A DNA stretch of 64,000 nucleotides. Origin: Lentilitoribacter sp. Alg239-R112. Its GTDB lineage: Bacteria; Pseudomonadota; Alphaproteobacteria; Rhizobiales; Rhizobiaceae. The translations under genes and the position numbers were made by a program. The stretch is taken from assembly GCF_900537175.1 (NCBI RefSeq), contig NZ_LS999834.1:623406-687405 (forward strand). The letters are read 5' to 3'. Numbering within the stretch: position 1 is the first letter of the stretch; each line of letters opens with the position of its first letter. Positions 8,202 to 17,687 of the stretch are shown piece after piece. The notes under the pieces were generated by a model. It had not been told where the DNA came from and ran no database searches. It worked only from the letters and a program-made list of their open reading frames with translations.

Positions 8202-9785
8202 TCAAATTGAAGAATAAGCCATCATTGCTAAACTAATTGCAATGACCCACAGCGCCCAACGGCCTCCACGTGCATAATGAGCTTCTGCTTTGCCAATATT
8301 TTTCGCTGTCTGTTCATCAAAGCGCAAACCATGCTCAGTCATATATGAAATTTCAGACGACATCTTCTCAGCCTGCATCGCAATCTCGGGTGCCATTTTC
8401 CCCAAACGATGCAGCGCAATAAGCCCATCTTTTGCATCAGCTGCAAACCTTGCGGGGCCAAGATTAGATCTTATCCATTCGCTTACAACACTTTCAGATG
8501 CTTTCCACATATTGAAGTTTGGATTAAGCGTTCGCGCAACACCTTCTACAACGACCATTGTCTTTTGAAGCATAACCAATTCAGATCGTGCCTCCATATC
8601 GAACAACTCAGTAACTTCAAATAGAAGCGTCAGCAGCTTTGCCATTGAAATGGTTTCTGCAGATTGCCCGTGTATAGGCTCGCCAATGGCACGAATGGCC
8701 TGGGCGAAACTAGCAACATTATGTTTGGCTGGTACGTAGCCCGCATCAAAGTGCACCTGCGCCACCCGCATATAATCACGCGTAATAAAGCCAAATATAA
8801 TTTCGGCCAGAAAACGACGCTCTTTAAAACCCAAACGACCAACGATACCCATATCCACCGCAACGAGACATCCGTCCTTATCAACGAATAAATTACCTTG
8901 ATGCATGTCAGCATGGAAAAACCCATCTCGCAGGGTATGACGCAAAAAAGACTGAATAAGAACTTCCGCAATATGATTTAGATCGTGACCCGCAGCTTTT
9001 AAGCCATCAATATCACTCATCTTTGTGCCATCAATCCACTCCATGGTCAGCACATCACGGCCCGTTCGCTCCCAATCAACTATTGGCACACGAAAATCAG
9101 GATCGTCTTTCGTATTTTCAGCAATTTCAGAAAGCGCTGCAGCTTCTAAACGAAGATCCATCTCAATCTTCGTTGTCTGCTCAAGCGTTTGCGTGACCTC
9201 AACAGGACGCAAGCGTCTTGCTGCAGGAATAAATTTCTCCTGCAAATGCGAGACAAGATAAAAGACTTCTAAATCATGCCGAAACCGCATTCGCACCCCA
9301 GGACGTATGACCTTGACGGCAAGTTTTTTCTTTTCCCCATTGTCGGTAACTATCGCCGGATGAACCTGCGCAACCGAAGCTGCTGCAATTGGCTCTTCTA
9401 CAACATCATACAGCTTATCAATTGATCGCCCGAGCGATTCCTCAATCTTCTTGACGGCAAGATCTTTTGCAAACGGCGCCATCTGATCTTGTAGCAACCC
9501 GAGATCGGCGGCTATATCTGTGCCGACTACATCAGCTCTCGTTGCCAAAAACTGCCCGAGCTTTACATAAGACGGACCAAGTTTTGCTATACCGCGCGCC
9601 AACCGATCGCTTCGCTCATCGCTGGCATTATTTTTTTTTCGCGACCGCGCAAACAAGCCGGCAAGCCGACTGATGAACATAGCCTGCCGGCCCATATCCT
9701 TACTAATTAGTTCGGATACGACACCTTCGCGAACCAAAACCCAACCATCACGGGCAAGCCGTAAATACGTACCGATTGACGCCAT
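8202..9785 (-). CDS. ubiB: UbiB, atypical kinase of ubiquinone biosynthesis
   Basis: A 527-residue ABC1/ADCK-family protein needed for ubiquinone synthesis, probably as an ATPase that extracts membrane intermediates. Family hallmarks are visible: the KxGQ motif (KLGQ, residues 75-78), an Ala-rich loop (PIAAASVAQVHPA), and the catalytic loop HADMHQGNLF followed by VAVDMG. The C-terminus has one hydrophobic segment (ALWVIAISLAMMAYSSI) as a membrane anchor. It starts directly after the ubiE stop, indicating one operon. A run of nine A residues occurs in the coding strand near 9639 without breaking the frame. Confidence 0.95.
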   Translation of the reverse strand: MASIGTYLRLARDGWVLVREGVVSELISKDMGRQAMFISRLAGLFARSRKKNNASDERSDRLARGIAKLGPSYVKLGQFLATRADVVGTDIAADLGLLQDQMAPFAKDLAVKKIEESLGRSIDKLYDVVEEPIAAASVAQVHPAIVTDNGEKKKLAVKVIRPGVRMRFRHDLEVFYLVSHLQEKFIPAARRLRPVEVTQTLEQTTKIEMDLRLEAAALSEIAENTKDDPDFRVPIVDWERTGRDVLTMEWIDGTKMSDIDGLKAAGHDLNHIAEVLIQSFLRHTLRDGFFHADMHQGNLFVDKDGCLVAVDMGIVGRLGFKERRFLAEIIFGFITRDYMRVAQVHFDAGYVPAKHNVASFAQAIRAIGEPIHGQSAETISMAKLLTLLFEVTELFDMEARSELVMLQKTMVVVEGVARTLNPNFNMWKASESVVSEWIRSNLGPARFAADAKDGLIALHRLGKMAPEIAMQAEKMSSEISYMTEHGLRFDEQTAKNIGKAEAHYARGGRWALWVIAISLAMMAYSSI

Positions 9786-10562
9786 TTAGATTTTCCAACC
9801 CGAATGAAGGGCCGCAATTCCGCCTGTGTAATTTTTATATGTCACGCGCGAGAAGCCAGCATCTGAAATCATCTTCGCAAAATCATCTTGGTTAGGAAAT
9901 TTTCGGATTGATTCAACCAGGTATTGATAAGGCTCGCTCTCGCCGGTCACCAAAGCGCCCATTTTAGGAATAGCATTAAACGACCATGCATCGTAGACTT
10001 TATCCAAAATCGGCATGTCAACTTCAGAAAATTCTAATACTATAATGCGCCCGCCCCGCTTTAAAACCCGAAAGGCTTCACGAAGAGCTTTATCGATATC
10101 AGGAACATTACGTATGCCAAATGCAATCGTGTAGGCATCAAAGCTACTATCTTCAAACGGCAAAGTCTCCGCGTTTGCCTCCACAAATTCGAGCTGCGAC
10201 GCAAGCCCCCGACTTTGTGCCCGCTCCTGGCCAACAGCTAACATCGAGGCGTTAATATCCAACACGACACCGTTCGCATTTTTATCGGAGGCCTCAGCAA
10301 TTCGGAATGCGATATCGCCGGTTCCACCCGCAACATCGAGAAAACGATAATCAGACGTTTTCTTGGGATTTAGTGATGCGATCATCGCATCTTTCCAAAT
10401 ACGATGCATGCCTGCCGACATCACGTCATTCATAATGTCATAGCGTTTAGCAACTTTGTGAAACACATCATTGACCAGTGTTTGTTTTTCACCCTCATCG
10501 ACCGACTGAAAACCATAGGATGTCTGCATTCCACCATCTGTGGATGTGCGCTCTGTTGACAT
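9786..10562 (-). CDS. ubiE: UbiE, ubiquinone/menaquinone C-methyltransferase
   Basis: A class I SAM-dependent methyltransferase that methylates the quinone ring (2-polyprenyl-1,4-benzoquinol to its 5-methyl product). The SAM motif [15 protein letters not shown] and UbiE signatures [18 protein letters not shown] and AFGIRNVPD are present. The start [11 protein letters not shown] at 10562 (258 residues) is chosen over an upstream in-frame start at 10583 because AAGGAG lies five bases before it. It heads the ubiE-ubiB pair and diverges from mutM, an order usual in rhizobia. Confidence 0.95.
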   Translation of the reverse strand: MSTERTSTDGGMQTSYGFQSVDEGEKQTLVNDVFHKVAKRYDIMNDVMSAGMHRIWKDAMIASLNPKKTSDYRFLDVAGGTGDIAFRIAEASDKNANGVVLDINASMLAVGQERAQSRGLASQLEFVEANAETLPFEDSSFDAYTIAFGIRNVPDIDKALREAFRVLKRGGRIIVLEFSEVDMPILDKVYDAWSFNAIPKMGALVTGESEPYQYLVESIRKFPNQDDFAKMISDAGFSRVTYKNYTGGIAALHSGWKI

Positions 10563-10760
10563 GTGTACTCCTTCAGAAGTCAATTTTTCATCTCACTATC
10601 TCAACGATAACGCATAAACTTAAAAGAACCCATGTGACATTTTAAGACAGGCGGATATTTTGCCTCTTGGCAGATTCTCAGTTATGCATTTCTCAAGCCA
10701 TCTGTTTGCCTTATATGATATAAGCGCGCCAATTACCAAGAAAAAGCTGGAGTCTGGTAA

Positions 10761-11651
10761 ATGCCTGAATTGCCCGAAGTTGAAACCGTCAGGCGGGGAC
10801 TTACCCCCTCAATGGAAGGCGCACAAATATATAAGGTTGACCAAAACAGAGCGGATTTGCGCTTTCCCTTTGACCCGCATTTCAAAGAAACGCTTGAAGG
10901 TGCGATTATTAGAGAAATTGGAAGGCGAGCCAAGTATCTTCTGTTTCATCTCGATAATGATTATGTCCTGATTTCACATTTGGGCATGTCAGGCTCCTTT
11001 CGCATAATGAGCGAGGCGGAGGACTTATACCCTGGCGATTTTAATCATGAGAAAAGCAAAAACAAGAAACATGACCATGTCATCATTTATATAGAGAAGA
11101 ATGGCATCAAATCTCGCATTGCATATAATGACCCTCGGCGCTTTGGGTTTATGGTCCTCATTAAACGGAATGACCTTCATGACCATAAATTCTTAAAAAG
11201 TATGGGGCCAGAACCTACCGGCAACGGAGTGGGTGCGGAATATTTGGCGACAAAATTCCAAAATCGAAAAACACCATTGAAGTCAGCATTACTTGATCAA
11301 AAAATCATCGCAGGGCTTGGTAATATTTATGTCTGCGAAGCATTATGGCGGTCCAGACTGTCGCCACTTACACAAATTGGCAGCCTTGTTAAGAAAAACG
11401 GCCAACCTAAGTCCAAATTAGGCTTTCTGGCAGAAAACATACGCGATGTGATAACTGATGCCATAAAGGCTGGCGGCTCGTCGCTTCAAGACCACATTCA
11501 GGCAGATGGCAGCTTGGGTTACTTCCAACATAGTTTTGCTGTTTACGGTCAAGAGAACAAACCTTGCAAACACGAAGACTGCGGCGGCGATATCATCCGC
11601 ATCACACAAAGTGGACGTTCAAGCTTCTATTGTCCAAAATGTCAGAAATAA
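10761..11651 (+). CDS. mutM: Formamidopyrimidine-DNA glycosylase
   Basis: A 296-residue base excision repair enzyme that removes 8-oxoguanine and formamidopyrimidines and nicks the strand. The N-terminal catalytic MPELPEVETVRRGL (Pro2 after Met removal, Glu3), the helix-two-turn-helix region (LLDQKIIAGLGNIYVCEALW) and the C-terminal zinc finger (C-x4-C ... YCPKC) are all intact. The ATG has GGAG eight bases upstream. In many rhizobia an enoyl-CoA hydratase gene follows; here rpsT follows directly after about 155 bases. Confidence 0.96.
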   Translation: MPELPEVETVRRGLTPSMEGAQIYKVDQNRADLRFPFDPHFKETLEGAIIREIGRRAKYLLFHLDNDYVLISHLGMSGSFRIMSEAEDLYPGDFNHEKSKNKKHDHVIIYIEKNGIKSRIAYNDPRRFGFMVLIKRNDLHDHKFLKSMGPEPTGNGVGAEYLATKFQNRKTPLKSALLDQKIIAGLGNIYVCEALWRSRLSPLTQIGSLVKKNGQPKSKLGFLAENIRDVITDAIKAGGSSLQDHIQADGSLGYFQHSFAVYGQENKPCKHEDCGGDIIRITQSGRSSFYCPKCQK

Positions 11652-11807
11652 TTGTAACTAGAAGATTGACCTTTTCCAAGTTTGACGCTATATGCCAGCT
11701 CAAGATTGATGGGCTTATCCATTAAACTAATTCCGACCATCGCAGGGATTGAATGTGCTACGGCACAATATACTATTGCGTTGGGTCGTTTATGAGTGAG
11801 AAAATTT

Positions 11808-12074
11808 ATGGCTAATACTACTTCGGCAAAAAAAGCAACTCGCAAGATGGCTGCACGCACAGACGTGAATAAATCACGCAGAACACGCGTACGCAATTAC
11901 ATCAGAAAAGTTGAAGAAGCGATTGCTAGTGGCGATCAAAAAGCTGCTTCTGAGGCACTTAAAGCTGCTCAACCTGAAATGATGCGCGCTGCATCTAAGG
12001 GTGTTATGCACGCGAACACTGTGTCTCGTAAAATTTCAAGATTGTCTAGTCGCGTTAAAGCAGTTTCTGCTTAG
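11808..12074 (+). CDS. rpsT: 30S ribosomal protein S20
   Basis: An 88-residue, strongly basic protein of the 30S subunit. [18 protein letters not shown] and the alpha-helical body with [20 protein letters not shown] and [10 protein letters not shown] are typical of bacterial S20. The start MANTT at 11808 is preferred to the in-frame upstream ATG at 11796. It precedes the dnaA leader, as is usual in rhizobia, and ends in a hairpin terminator. Confidence 0.96.
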   Translation: MANTTSAKKATRKMAARTDVNKSRRTRVRNYIRKVEEAIASGDQKAASEALKAAQPEMMRAASKGVMHANTVSRKISRLSSRVKAVSA

Positions 12075-12103
12075 CCAACTAAGTACTTTTTGAGACTAAA
12101 AAT

Positions 12104-12127
12104 GCTCGGCAGTTTGCCGGGCTTTTT
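12104..12127 (+). terminator. Rho-independent terminator after rpsT
   Basis: GCTCGGCA and TGCCGGGC form an 8-bp stem (one G-T pair) around a short GTT loop, followed by TTTTT. It begins 30 bases after the rpsT stop. Confidence 0.8.
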
Positions 12128-12708
12128 CTGTTTTGGCACAAATAGCGTGAATTCAATACGTTAGCAACTTCTTACATTGCAAGATATTACCCCTAATATT
12201 CAGGTGGTTAGGTCATTATTTACATGTTGCAATGCATTACGCATTATGACTCAGATAACTAAATAAAATTAAATTAAAAAAATGTTCATCATACCTTCTG
12301 CATCCATTTTCAAGGTTGCCGGATTGAAACTTCAATGAATCCAATAGACTAAAAAATTTTAACCAATACACACTGTTTAGAGAAAGCGCTGTCAAGTGTC
12401 AGAGGTTAAAATTTCGTAAAAATAGTCCCTTGATCTTGCCGCTTCATCCTGCGTAAATAGGAGATAGAAGTTCAAGGGTAGATAACAGGTGCGGCGGATT
12501 AAACCTTCTCTCATTTGCTACTCTGGGGGTTAGTAGGAACGTATTTTTCTAATACGTTTATTTTGTTTTTGTGAGTATTTTGATCTAAGCTGCTTGCAGC
12601 CTAGAAACGGTGTTTATAGCCGCGTCGAATGACGCCTGCCATTACACGGCGGTGAGGTGTAGATATTTGTTTTAGAGATCATTTTAGCGCCTTAAATGGG
12701 CAGAGGGG
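12128..12708 (+). promoter_or_regulatory. Long non-coding dnaA upstream region
   Basis: About 580 bases hold no convincing gene. Visible elements are two GANTC (CcrM) sites at 12248-12252 and 12337-12341; an AT-rich stretch at 12255-12285; an inverted repeat AACGTAT/ATACGTT at 12538-12558; and a near-palindrome around GCTGCTTGCAGC at 12585-12604. I find no good match to the DnaA box TTATCCACA, so I do not call an origin. It most likely contains the dnaA promoter and a long leader. CcrM-site control of dnaA is known in Caulobacter; its use here is inference. Confidence 0.5.
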
Positions 12709-14292
12709 ATGACTTTGGATATGGTTACTAGGGGCGACGATAGCGCGTGGAATAAAATGGATAATGATCTACATCTTAGCGAAGGTCTTATACTAAATCC
12801 TGAAGAAACCAAACCGGATATGATCCAAATGCCCAACACAACAATCGCAGATGCTGAGAAATCGTTCACACGAGTTCAAAAGCGATTGAAAGCAAAAGTC
12901 GGCCAAGAAGTATACACAAGCTGGTTTGGTCGTCTAAAATTGCATTGCACATCAAAAAATGTCATCCGCCTTTCAGTCCCAACGACTTTTTTAAAATCCT
13001 GGATCAATAATAAGTATCTCGACATTATCACAGAGCTTTTTCAGGAAGAAGAAGAAGCCATTATGAAAGTAGAGATCGTTGTCCGTTCTGCAACACGCGC
13101 TCCTGTGGAGAGCGCGATTGTTGCAGATACCAGCCAAAAACAACTCAAAGGCCCTGCAACACGAGTTGAAGACATTGATAAGGCCGCTCGGGTTCTCAAC
13201 CCCAATCAAGCTGCGAACCATCCAAGTACTGACTTTAGTAATCAAAAGGTCATCGGGTCTCCATTGGACGGACGTTTTGATTTCACAAATTATATTGAAG
13301 GCTCATCTAATCGTGTTGCCTTAGCCGCCGCAAAAACGATCTCTGAATCTGGTATGGGTGCCATCCGCTTTAATCCGCTGTTCATCCATTCCAACGTGGG
13401 CTTAGGCAAAACACATCTTCTACAATCTATTGCTGGCGCTGCAAGCCAGAATAATCCGTCATTGCGTGTTGTGTATTTGACTGCTGAATATTTCATGTGG
13501 CGTTTTGCATCTGCTATTCGCGACAAAGATGCCCTGTCATTTAAAGAATCTTTACGAGATATAGACCTTCTCGTCATTGACGACATGCAATTCTTACAAG
13601 GCAAGTCTATACAAAATGAGTTTTGCCACCTTCTAAACATGCTTCTTGATTCAGCAAAACAAGTTGTTGTTGCTGCCGATCGCGCGCCATGGGAATTGGA
13701 ATCACTTGATCCACGTGTCCGCTCTCGTCTTCAAGGTGGTGTTGCTATTGAAATAGAAGCACCCGATTATGAGATGCGCCTTAGAATTCTTAAAAACCGC
13801 CTTGAGATCGCCAAACAAAGTGACCCTAGTCTCGAAATTTCGGATGCAATCCTAAACCATGTAGCAATGACAATTACATCAAGTGGACGTGAATTGGAGG
13901 GTGCGTTTAACCAGCTTCTCTTCCGTCGCAGTTTTGAACCTGATCTTGATATTGACCGCGTTGATGCGCTCTTGGGTCACTTAGTCAACTCGGGTGAACC
14001 AAAGCGCATTCGTATTGAAGATATTCAACGCGTCGTGTCGCGTCACTTCAATGTGTCGCGTCAGGAGCTTGTTTCAAACAGACGCACACGCGTTATTGTA
14101 AAGCCTCGTCAAATCGCCATGTATTTAGCTAAGACTATGACACCACGTTCTTTTCCTGAGATTGGTCGTCGTTTTGGTGGCCGTGACCACACGACCGTAC
14201 TTCATGCGGTTCGTAAGATTGAAGGCTTGATGAACGAAGATACTAAACTTTCTCATGAAGTTGAATTACTCAAACGCTTGATCAACGAATAG
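12709..14292 (+). CDS. dnaA: Chromosomal replication initiator DnaA
   Basis: A 527-residue AAA+ initiator that opens oriC. Domain I is recognisable ([20 protein letters not shown]), followed by a variable linker, the AAA+ core with Walker [13 protein letters not shown] and Walker [11 protein letters not shown], and domain IV with the DnaA-box-binding signature [16 protein letters not shown]. The start is uncertain: GAGGGG abuts the ATG at 12709, while an in-frame ATG at 12721 lies 12 bases from it. Either gives a longer N-terminal extension than I expect for rhizobial DnaA. dnaN follows after about 200 bases. Confidence 0.97.
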   Translation: MTLDMVTRGDDSAWNKMDNDLHLSEGLILNPEETKPDMIQMPNTTIADAEKSFTRVQKRLKAKVGQEVYTSWFGRLKLHCTSKNVIRLSVPTTFLKSWINNKYLDIITELFQEEEEAIMKVEIVVRSATRAPVESAIVADTSQKQLKGPATRVEDIDKAARVLNPNQAANHPSTDFSNQKVIGSPLDGRFDFTNYIEGSSNRVALAAAKTISESGMGAIRFNPLFIHSNVGLGKTHLLQSIAGAASQNNPSLRVVYLTAEYFMWRFASAIRDKDALSFKESLRDIDLLVIDDMQFLQGKSIQNEFCHLLNMLLDSAKQVVVAADRAPWELESLDPRVRSRLQGGVAIEIEAPDYEMRLRILKNRLEIAKQSDPSLEISDAILNHVAMTITSSGRELEGAFNQLLFRRSFEPDLDIDRVDALLGHLVNSGEPKRIRIEDIQRVVSRHFNVSRQELVSNRRTRVIVKPRQIAMYLAKTMTPRSFPEIGRRFGGRDHTTVLHAVRKIEGLMNEDTKLSHEVELLKRLINE

Positions 14293-14494
14293 AAGTCATC
14301 CATTTCCCAAATTGAAACTTAAAGTCGGGGAAAGCAGGGTCGTAAACCTTGTTTTCCTTGCTTTTTGTGTCACGAATCGGCACATTATAATCCCAATTGC
14401 TATCTGCATTTGGGCTGTTGTTTCTATTTGCCCAAACAAAAATTGTGAATAGGATCAGCAAGATTTCCAACAAATTTAAAAATGGTCATTGATT

Positions 14495-15613
14495 ATGCGT
14501 GTTACTCTTGAGCGTTCGAACCTCTTAAAATCCCTCAACCATGTACATCGTGTTGTTGAACGCAGAAATACAATTCCCATTTTGTCCAACGTCCTTTTAC
14601 GAGCACAAGATGCAAGCCTTGAAATGAAGGCAACAGATCTTGATCTTGAGATAACAGAGGCAACCGCTGCAATGGTCGAACAAGCTGGCGCGACAACAGT
14701 GCCCGCTCATTTGCTTTATGATATTGTGCGCAAGTTGCCGGACGGCTCTGAAGTACTTCTGTCAACAGATGCAGATGGCAAAACAATGACTGTTGCATCA
14801 GGCAGGTCAAACTTCTCGTTACAATGCCTATCTGAAGCAGATTTTCCTGATCTTCCAGCTGGCGCATTTAGCAATACATTCAGAATTGCATCGACTGATC
14901 TTAAGATGCTGATCAGCCGCACACAGTTTGCAATCTCGACAGAGGAAACACGTTATTATCTCAATGGCATTTTCATGCATACAATTGAGACCGATGGCGG
15001 ATTAAAACTTCGCGCCGTTGCAACAGATGGGCACCGCCTCGCTCGTGCTGACATTGATGCACCTAGTGGTTCAGAGGGTATGCCCGGTATTATCATCCCG
15101 CGTAAAACAGTTGGCGAATTGACAAAACTCGTCGATGATCCTGATTTATCCATTACTTTAGAAATATCAGAAGCAAAAATTCGTATGACTATTGGTAGTA
15201 TTGTCATGACGTCGAAATTGATCGATGGTACGTTCCCGGATTATCAGCGCGTTATTCCATCTGGGAATGACAAAAAACTTTCGATAGATACACAAAGCTT
15301 CTCGCAAGCAGTTGATCGTGTTTCGACAATTTCCAATGAACGTGGTCGGGCTGTAAAACTATCTCTGTCTGAGGGACAGTTAACGCTCACCGTCAATAAT
15401 CCTGATTCAGGCACCGCGACTGAGGAAGTTGCAGTCGCATATGATGACGACCCAATTGATATTGGATTTAATGCTAAGTATTTGCTTGATATCACAAATC
15501 AACTTTCTGGTGATGAAGCGATATTTATGCTCGCTGATCCAGGTTCACCAACGCTTGTACAAGATACTGCCGGAGATGATGCGTTGTACGTTCTTATGCC
15601 AATGCGTGTCTAG
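14495..15613 (+). CDS. dnaN: DNA polymerase III beta subunit (sliding clamp)
   Basis: A 372-residue clamp that tethers DNA polymerase III to DNA. Three repeated clamp domains are recognisable, beginning MRVTLERSNLLKSLNHV and ending with the conserved C-terminus DDALYVLMPMRV. The ATG at 14495 is used rather than a TTG two codons upstream. It lies between dnaA and recF on the same strand, the classical bacterial order, although dnaA and dnaN are often apart in Hyphomicrobiales. Confidence 0.97.
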   Translation: MRVTLERSNLLKSLNHVHRVVERRNTIPILSNVLLRAQDASLEMKATDLDLEITEATAAMVEQAGATTVPAHLLYDIVRKLPDGSEVLLSTDADGKTMTVASGRSNFSLQCLSEADFPDLPAGAFSNTFRIASTDLKMLISRTQFAISTEETRYYLNGIFMHTIETDGGLKLRAVATDGHRLARADIDAPSGSEGMPGIIIPRKTVGELTKLVDDPDLSITLEISEAKIRMTIGSIVMTSKLIDGTFPDYQRVIPSGNDKKLSIDTQSFSQAVDRVSTISNERGRAVKLSLSEGQLTLTVNNPDSGTATEEVAVAYDDDPIDIGFNAKYLLDITNQLSGDEAIFMLADPGSPTLVQDTAGDDALYVLMPMRV

Positions 15614-15696
15614 ATTGAACATTACCAGTTGCTCTCCAAAAACGCATAAAGCGACTGTTCGGGCGATTGCTTTGACTGCCAACACATGGACGCCTT

Positions 15697-16821
15697 ATGA
15701 GCGATAAGATCTATATTGAGCAATTACGTCTTGAACATTACCGCAATTATCAGTCGTTGCGTCAGAATCTGGATAGTCGTCATGTCGTACTCACAGGTGA
15801 AAATGGATCAGGTAAAACCAATCTGATTGAAGCGATCTCTCTCCTGACACCAGGTCGCGGCATTCGGCGCAGTTCCTATACTGAAATTCCTAATATCAAG
15901 GGACAGGGGTCATTCTCCGTTTTTGCTAAACTCTGCGGTATTGCAGGTGAAGTTAGCATTGGAACAGGGCTAACACCTGATGAACCAGGCTCACGCCGAA
16001 TTCGGATTGATGGCCAAAATGCCAAAACAAATGATGAATTACTGGATCATACTCGAATATTATGGCTGACGCCTGCCATGGATGGATTGTTTACAGGAGG
16101 CGCGGGTGATCGGCGCAGGTTCCTTGACCGCCTGGTGCTCGCCATCAACCCTGCCCATGGTAAGCGCTCATCTAATTATGAGCGCACAATGCGCAGTCGC
16201 AATAAATTGCTGTCTGATGGAAACTTTGACCCTGTCTGGTTGGATGGAATTGAAGAGCAGATGGCTGAACTTGGCATCGCTATATCACATGCACGCTACG
16301 AATTTATCAATCTTTTGTCTTCGCTCATAGAAACTAATCTGGCCGATAGTATCTTTCCAAAATCTGTCTTAGCGCTCGATGGATTTGAATTTGGCGGCAA
16401 TGATCAACCCGCTGCAGATGTCGAACAGAATTATATCGATCATCTGAAACAAGCCCGTCACCGGGATGCTGCAGCTGGCCGTTCACTGACTGGGCCCCAC
16501 AAGATGGATCTTATTGTACAGCATCAAGAAAAAGAAATGCCAGCGGGAAACTGCTCCACAGGCGAGCAAAAGGCTCTGCTCATCGGATTAATTTTAGCCC
16601 ATAGTCGCCTTGTAAAAAACCTTACCGGTTATGCACCTATTTTGCTTCTTGATGAAATTGCTGCACACTTGGATGAGAAACGACGCGCGGCACTGTTTGA
16701 TTTAATCGATAGTCTTAATTGCCAGTCTTTTATGACCGGAACCGATAGATCAATGTTTGATGCGCTGGGAAATCGAGCACAATATTTCCAGGTGTCAGAT
16801 GGTAAACTGCAAAGTGAATAA
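15697..16821 (+). CDS. recF: DNA replication and repair protein RecF
   Basis: A 374-residue SMC-like ATPase that loads RecA at gapped DNA with RecO and RecR. It contains Walker A GENGSGKTNLIEAI, the ABC-type signature STGEQKALLIGLILAH and Walker B PILLLDEIAAHLD. The N-terminus IEQLRLEHYRNYQSL is the typical RecF opening. It is four bases from the following moeB-like gene, so these two are probably co-transcribed. Confidence 0.96.
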   Translation: MSDKIYIEQLRLEHYRNYQSLRQNLDSRHVVLTGENGSGKTNLIEAISLLTPGRGIRRSSYTEIPNIKGQGSFSVFAKLCGIAGEVSIGTGLTPDEPGSRRIRIDGQNAKTNDELLDHTRILWLTPAMDGLFTGGAGDRRRFLDRLVLAINPAHGKRSSNYERTMRSRNKLLSDGNFDPVWLDGIEEQMAELGIAISHARYEFINLLSSLIETNLADSIFPKSVLALDGFEFGGNDQPAADVEQNYIDHLKQARHRDAAAGRSLTGPHKMDLIVQHQEKEMPAGNCSTGEQKALLIGLILAHSRLVKNLTGYAPILLLDEIAAHLDEKRRAALFDLIDSLNCQSFMTGTDRSMFDALGNRAQYFQVSDGKLQSE

Positions 16822-16825
16822 TTAA

Positions 16826-17563
16826 ATGAGCCAGTTGGATAGTTCGGAAATCGAAAGATATGCACGCCATATTATCTTGCCCGAAATCGGTGGGATTGGT
16901 CAGCAAAAATTGAAGTCCGCTAAAGTTGTCATTCTGGGAGCAGGTGGATTAGGCTCACCTGTGGCCGCATACCTGGCCGCAGCTGGTATCGGCCAAATTG
17001 GGATCATCGACGATGATGTTGTTTCACTCTCCAATCTACAACGTCAGATCATTCATGACACAGCTAAAATAGGTATACCTAAGACGGAAAGCGCAAAGAC
17101 ATCGCTTGAACGTATCAACCCAGAGATTGAGATAACAGCACATAACATACGATTAAGTGATGAAAACGCTGACGATCTACTTAGTTCTTATGACATTATT
17201 GTTGATGGTTCTGACAGTTTTAGCACACGCTACATATTGGCAGATCACGCAGAGCAACTTAAAATACCGATGGTGATGGCAGCCGTAGGACGGTTCGATG
17301 GCTCCCTCACTGTTTTTAAACCCTACATCAATACAAACCCGCGCATCCGCGACCTTTACCCCGAGGAACCTCCAGAGGGACTATTACCATCTTGCGCAGA
17401 AGCGGGAATCATTGGAGCTTTAACTGGCGTTATTGGAACATTACAAGCGATGGAAGTAATCAAACTGGTCACAGGAATTGGTGAACCACTTGTGGGTAGA
17501 TTGCTTTTATATGACGCTCTTCGCACTCGATTTGATGAAATTGAATATCGACGTATGGAATAG
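16826..17563 (+). CDS. moeB: MoeB/ThiF-family adenylyltransferase
   Basis: A 245-residue E1-like protein of the HesA/MoeB/ThiF family that adenylates the C-terminal Gly of a small sulfur carrier such as MoaD. The nucleotide-binding GAGGLGSPVAAYLAAAGIG, the SNLQRQ motif and the crossover-loop Cys (LLPSCAEAG) are present. The zinc-binding CxxC pair of E. coli MoeB is missing: the equivalent segment reads NPRIRDLYPEE. This variant is common in alphaproteobacterial relatives as far as I recall. The recF-moeB order is typical of rhizobia. ThiF or a thiolation role cannot be excluded. Confidence 0.85.
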   Translation: MSQLDSSEIERYARHIILPEIGGIGQQKLKSAKVVILGAGGLGSPVAAYLAAAGIGQIGIIDDDVVSLSNLQRQIIHDTAKIGIPKTESAKTSLERINPEIEITAHNIRLSDENADDLLSSYDIIVDGSDSFSTRYILADHAEQLKIPMVMAAVGRFDGSLTVFKPYINTNPRIRDLYPEEPPEGLLPSCAEAGIIGALTGVIGTLQAMEVIKLVTGIGEPLVGRLLLYDALRTRFDEIEYRRME

Positions 17564-17687
17564 AGTTGAGAAATAAGCACCCCAATTCAACATTGCTGAT
17601 TTGTAATTCTACATGAAGATGTTGTAACTTGAGATAACAGACATTGTCCCGCACCATCCAAGCATGAATAGATAAAAGGATAGGTAG

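Noticed and set aside
12128..12708. Possible oriC upstream of dnaA
   Set aside because: No convincing DnaA box cluster was found, and in related orders the origin is usually elsewhere; GC skew could not be computed.
14282..14473. Minus-strand 63-codon frame between dnaA and dnaN with a hydrophobic N-terminus
   Set aside because: It has only a TTG start, no ribosome binding site, and overlaps the dnaA end; without homology I do not call it.
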